Assembly (NCBI RefSeq): GCF_003385515.1
Contig: NZ_QNVT01000042.1
Location: 1-35,812, forward strand
From: Chryseobacterium pennae
GTDB taxonomy: Bacteria; Bacteroidota; Bacteroidia; Flavobacteriales; Weeksellaceae
Length of the DNA stretch: 35,812 nt
Direction: 5' to 3'
In this document: one piece after another, positions 32,656 to 35,812 of the stretch
How positions within the stretch are numbered: position 1 is the first letter of the stretch
Layout: each line of letters starts with the position of its first letter
Notes under the pieces: generated by a model
Told to the model about the DNA's origin: nothing
Seen by the model: only the letters and a program-made list of their open reading frames with translations
Databases searched by the model: none
Made by a program: the position numbers and the translations under genes

Positions 32656-34986
32656 ATGGTCATTATAGGAGATACACGCCCGCTTGCCAGTAAGAATTAT
32701 ACGTATACCATCAGTGCGGCTACAGGAAATCCAAAGGTAAAACAATGGAAGGTGGAGTACGCCGGTAAAGTGCTTGCTACAAGTACCAACGGCGTTTTTA
32801 ATTTTAACCCTTCTATGGCTGGAAAAACAGTGAAACTAACTGCTGTTGTTGATATCCATGGTAAAGAAATGAGTTATTTCATCAATTTACAGATTCTCGC
32901 TGCAATGCCGGCAATAGAAGATTTGTATTGGCTGGATATTAATAATGAAAAAATCGGAAAACGTATTGTAGGCTATCTGGATACAGTAAAACTGGTTATC
33001 AAAACCAAAAATATCCCTGCCAATGACAAAATAAAGGTAACCATCTATGAGGATGAATATGCTGACGGACATGATGAAGATTCCTCAAGAAATATGGGAA
33101 CCTATGAGCCTTATGTAGATAAAAAAGGGTATGCTTATATCACTTTCGATAATATAAAGGTCTATCAGAAAAAGCTGAACAGTATGGATTATGTGGACGA
33201 AAGTGTCCATGAATTTTATGCCAAGGTAGTGTACAGCAATAAGGTTAATCAGATAAAAGATACCATACAGCTGCAGGTTAAAAATGAGCTTTCTAAACTG
33301 GTGCCACCCCGTGTAGGAAGTAATCCTGTTGTGGTGGGGAAGGTGGATTCTGTAGCTAAGACAAAAAAAGCTCCTGTTAATTTTACATTTGGAGTTTTCT
33401 TGGATGGTACTCTTAATAATATGTATAATACGGAGATCAGGCAAAAAGTAACTGGTATAGATGTTATTAAAGCTGAAATATCGGGAGTAACTGATGATGA
33501 AGCCCAAAAAATTTATAAGAAAAAGGGTGGAGCTGTAGATGGAAAACCTTCTAAAGGAGAAACAAGTTTTGAAAACGACCTCTCTAATCCAGCTATTTTG
33601 TTTAAAAACTATAAGAAAAGTAAAAATGATAAAATATTTAGAGTTTATACAGAAGGAATGGGAACTAATACAGCTCCTAAAAACTATGGAGATGTATTAA
33701 ATACAAATGATTATAAAGGAGATGATATGATGATGGGGCCTGCCTTTGGAATGGGGCCTGCTGGAATTATGGATAGAGTAAGGAAATCAATAAATGATAT
33801 TAAAACAGAAATAGTTAATAATGTAGTCAAAGGCAAAGAAGTAGTAGGTACGTTAACATTTGATGTTTTTGGATTTAGTCGTGGAGCTGCTGCTGCAAGA
33901 CATTTTGTACATGTTGTGACTCAGGGAAGTTATAGAGCACGTACAAAAGCTTGGAAGGAAGGTTTTATTGTTAAAGATATGTTTGGATATAATATATCAG
34001 AGTCTTATGCTAATGGGGTAATGCCAGCCTTTGGATATCTAGGGCAATTGCTTTCCGAAGCAGGACTAATGGATGAGCAGACAAAAATAAAAATCAGATT
34101 TGTGGGGATTTATGATACGGTACCCCACCATGGATTGTTGCAATCGAATGATTCCAAGGATCTTGGGTTAAATGATGTGAACAGAGCAGATTATGTAGTA
34201 CATATGGTAGCAGCAGATGAGCATCGTGCGAATTTTAGTTTAGTAGATATTTCTTCTGTAGCTAAAGTTTCTCCTGACAGTGGTAAAAAAGGAGGAATTG
34301 AATTGCATTATCCTGGGGTGCATTGTGATGTAGGAGGTGCTTATGTAGAAGGATGGACTGATAATCCGAAAAGAATAGATGCAACTATTATTAAGGACTC
34401 TTTATATCCGCTTTCCCAAGAACTGATAAGACAAGGTTGGTTTCTGCCAGAAGAACTTACGATAAAAGCAGACCCTTTTTATAGACTTACCGTTAACAAT
34501 TATAGGCTTGAAGGGGAAAGAAAACTTAGCAATCAGTATAGTTTTATTCCACTGCATCTAATGGTAAGCTTCTGCACTAAAAAAAGTATACCTATTAAAG
34601 GAGAGGGTGTGACTGATGATTATAAATTTCAGGAAAATTGGATTTCTGATAATGTTAAGTTCTTGGAAGGTATTAAAGAGAAATTGAAACAATATAGCTT
34701 TAATGGAGGAAAGCCTTTAGTGTTTACTGAGCCTGAAGTGTATAAGGAACCTCCCATTGTACATGCCACAGGTGATAGAAAAGCGGTGGCGGATTGGCAA
34801 CAGCGTCAGTTGGAAGGTCAAAGACGTAATGATGCAGAAGCAGAAAAAAAGAATAAAGAAATTAAGTTTTTAAGAAACCATTACCTACATTGGAATGCTA
34901 CTTACGGACAGTCTGGATCTGATCTTATTTCCCAGAAAAATTATCCTAATATTGTGGATGGAAAAAGAAAAAGAACCGTATATTAA
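32656..34986 (+). CDS. Type VI phospholipase effector, Tle1/DUF2235 family, with Ig-like N-terminus
   Basis: A 776-residue protein. Residues 1-~230 are beta-rich repeats of Ig-like type, probably a delivery module. The Tle1 catalytic domain starts at ~240 (FTFGVFLDGTLNN). The catalytic triad is S408 in GFSRG, D487 in FVGIYDTVPHHG and H556 in PGVHCDVGGAY. Tle1 enzymes are phospholipases A that damage rival membranes. Composition changes abruptly at about 33360: G+C 33 of 60 in 33301-33360, 17 of 60 in the next row, 11 of 60 in 33601-33660, right at the domain border. The next gene is a DUF2931 lipoprotein, a recurring Tle partner. Near residue 725 a charged linker (QQRQLEGQRRNDAEAEKK) precedes a short tail. 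Confidence 0.85.
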   Translation: MVIIGDTRPLASKNYTYTISAATGNPKVKQWKVEYAGKVLATSTNGVFNFNPSMAGKTVKLTAVVDIHGKEMSYFINLQILAAMPAIEDLYWLDINNEKIGKRIVGYLDTVKLVIKTKNIPANDKIKVTIYEDEYADGHDEDSSRNMGTYEPYVDKKGYAYITFDNIKVYQKKLNSMDYVDESVHEFYAKVVYSNKVNQIKDTIQLQVKNELSKLVPPRVGSNPVVVGKVDSVAKTKKAPVNFTFGVFLDGTLNNMYNTEIRQKVTGIDVIKAEISGVTDDEAQKIYKKKGGAVDGKPSKGETSFENDLSNPAILFKNYKKSKNDKIFRVYTEGMGTNTAPKNYGDVLNTNDYKGDDMMMGPAFGMGPAGIMDRVRKSINDIKTEIVNNVVKGKEVVGTLTFDVFGFSRGAAAARHFVHVVTQGSYRARTKAWKEGFIVKDMFGYNISESYANGVMPAFGYLGQLLSEAGLMDEQTKIKIRFVGIYDTVPHHGLLQSNDSKDLGLNDVNRADYVVHMVAADEHRANFSLVDISSVAKVSPDSGKKGGIELHYPGVHCDVGGAYVEGWTDNPKRIDATIIKDSLYPLSQELIRQGWFLPEELTIKADPFYRLTVNNYRLEGERKLSNQYSFIPLHLMVSFCTKKSIPIKGEGVTDDYKFQENWISDNVKFLEGIKEKLKQYSFNGGKPLVFTEPEVYKEPPIVHATGDRKAVADWQQRQLEGQRRNDAEAEKKNKEIKFLRNHYLHWNATYGQSGSDLISQKNYPNIVDGKRKRTVY

Positions 34987-35039
34987 TAAACTTCCATGTT
35001 TTAGAAATGAGATGAGGATGGATTTAAGAAAAATAAATA

Positions 35040-35812
35040 ATGAAAATATATATTCTCAGTTTGCTTTGTAGTATATTTCTATTACTAGCATGCAAAAAAA
35101 ATGATACACCAAAGATGAAAAATAGTCAACAAGAAGAGTTTTCTTATATGGTAACGATGACTGCACCAGAAGAATATCCTGTAGAAGTACATATAGGAGT
35201 ATTGACGGATGATAAAAAAGAGCTGATATGTGGAGTGCCTAAAACGGGTGTTGAAGATGGGGGCTGGCAATATGATGGAGATGCTGGTGGACAAGGAGGA
35301 AGTAGAATTCCATCGCATCTGGATCTTACATATGTTAATTATGCAGAAAAAAAATTTTGGAAGATAGATGCAGAGTTACCTAAAGAAAAAATACTTCAAT
35401 TATTTCAAGAGGGATTTATGGTACAGGGAAATCCTGATAATAATGGCAATTTTCCATGGGAAAAAAGCACATATGACAAAATTACTATAGGAGCAGCACC
35501 TGGAGGGGTTGTTGTTGTTTGGTTATCAGGAAATCATCACCGCAGAGAGGTTTGTCGTTTACAGGCAAAGGAAATAACTGTAGATAAAAATAAGTTTAGA
35601 CCCCATCCACAATATGATGAAACTCAACAACAATTTTTTGATAAAAAATATTCAATAAATATTTCTGATAGTACAAAAACAGCAATTGAAAAAACGGGTA
35701 TTCCTTTTGGGTTATGGGATAAATACAGAGAAAAATATACTTACCGTTTTGTACTGGCTCCTTATGATAATAAAGACAAAATTACAGGATTATATCGTAT
35801 TAATTATAATGG
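35040..35812 (+). CDS. DUF2931 lipoprotein, candidate Tle1 immunity protein (runs off window end)
   Basis: The reading frame is open from the ATG at 35040 to the last base: 257 complete codons and no stop. MKIYILSLLCSIFLLLAC is a lipoprotein signal with C18. Family words are DGGWQYDGDAGGQGG, LDLTYVNYAEKKFW, GAAPGGVVVVWLSG and KYTYRFVLAPYD, which fit DUF2931. Proteins of this family occur beside Tle phospholipases, where lipoproteins act as periplasmic immunity factors. Its position 53 bases after the effector and its lipid anchor agree. The 3' end lies outside the window. Confidence 0.75.
   Translation, partial: MKIYILSLLCSIFLLLACKKNDTPKMKNSQQEEFSYMVTMTAPEEYPVEVHIGVLTDDKKELICGVPKTGVEDGGWQYDGDAGGQGGSRIPSHLDLTYVNYAEKKFWKIDAELPKEKILQLFQEGFMVQGNPDNNGNFPWEKSTYDKITIGAAPGGVVVVWLSGNHHRREVCRLQAKEITVDKNKFRPHPQYDETQQQFFDKKYSINISDSTKTAIEKTGIPFGLWDKYREKYTYRFVLAPYDNKDKITGLYRINYN

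Noticed and set aside
1..35812. tRNA, rRNA, CRISPR arrays, insertion sequences and integrase/att sites
   Set aside because: Looked for by eye on both strands; none was found. The effector island shows composition breaks but no mobility gene.

Overview
This is a chromosomal segment from a Bacteroidota bacterium of class Flavobacteriia, most likely Chryseobacterium or a close Weeksellaceae relative. The reasons are the AT-rich DNA, start codons without Shine-Dalgarno sequences, -7 elements of the form TAnnTTTG, menaquinone genes, a Bacteroidota-type (T6SS-iii) type VI baseplate pair, a subclass A2-like class A beta-lactamase, DUF4920/DUF4286/DUF4199 proteins and a 44-residue flavobacterial double-glycine peptide. 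Genus assignment is inference.

Layout. 1-3000: an XRE-type regulator and a zinc carboxypeptidase flank a 970-bp AT-rich non-coding tract holding a family of 12-bp palindromes (TTACAAATGTAA and variants). The palindromes contain the -7 promoter consensus. 3194-5264: a DUF4920 exported protein divergent from an amino-acid permease. 5436-9739: tssE, tssF, a DUF3829-type lipoprotein and a class A beta-lactamase. 10081-17529: uvrA, small exported proteins and lipoproteins, a bacteriocin-like peptide gene, DUF421, a GNAT acetyltransferase, a tandem lipoprotein duplication and DUF4286. 17677-21327: gyrA and a TPR protein. 21512-25953: menB, a WG-repeat-like gene, menA, an SRPBCC protein and a UPF0173 hydrolase. 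26074-26166 (minus strand): the small SRP RNA, with the clearest promoter in the window. 26299-27869: DUF4199 and a polyprenyl-phosphate-type glycosyltransferase.

28007-35812 looks like a type VI effector/immunity island. A LysM-like protein is followed by a PAAR-like (DUF4280) effector whose C-terminal part resembles a SleB-type cell-wall hydrolase. Its stop codon overlaps the start of a small exported protein, a candidate immunity factor, and two more secreted proteins follow. Next comes a Tle1/DUF2235 phospholipase fused to an Ig-like N-terminal region, and then a DUF2931 lipoprotein (candidate phospholipase immunity protein) cut by the window end. Both effectors change base composition sharply at the domain boundary, as expected if toxin ends are swapped onto a fixed delivery module. 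tssE/tssF at 5.4-7.8 kb could belong to the apparatus that delivers them, but the remaining structural genes are not in this window.

The most notable points are the palindrome/promoter array, the two modular effectors with their immunity candidates, the bacteriocin-like peptide, and the lipoprotein duplication that also copied its upstream region. No tRNA, rRNA, CRISPR array, integrase or insertion sequence was seen.
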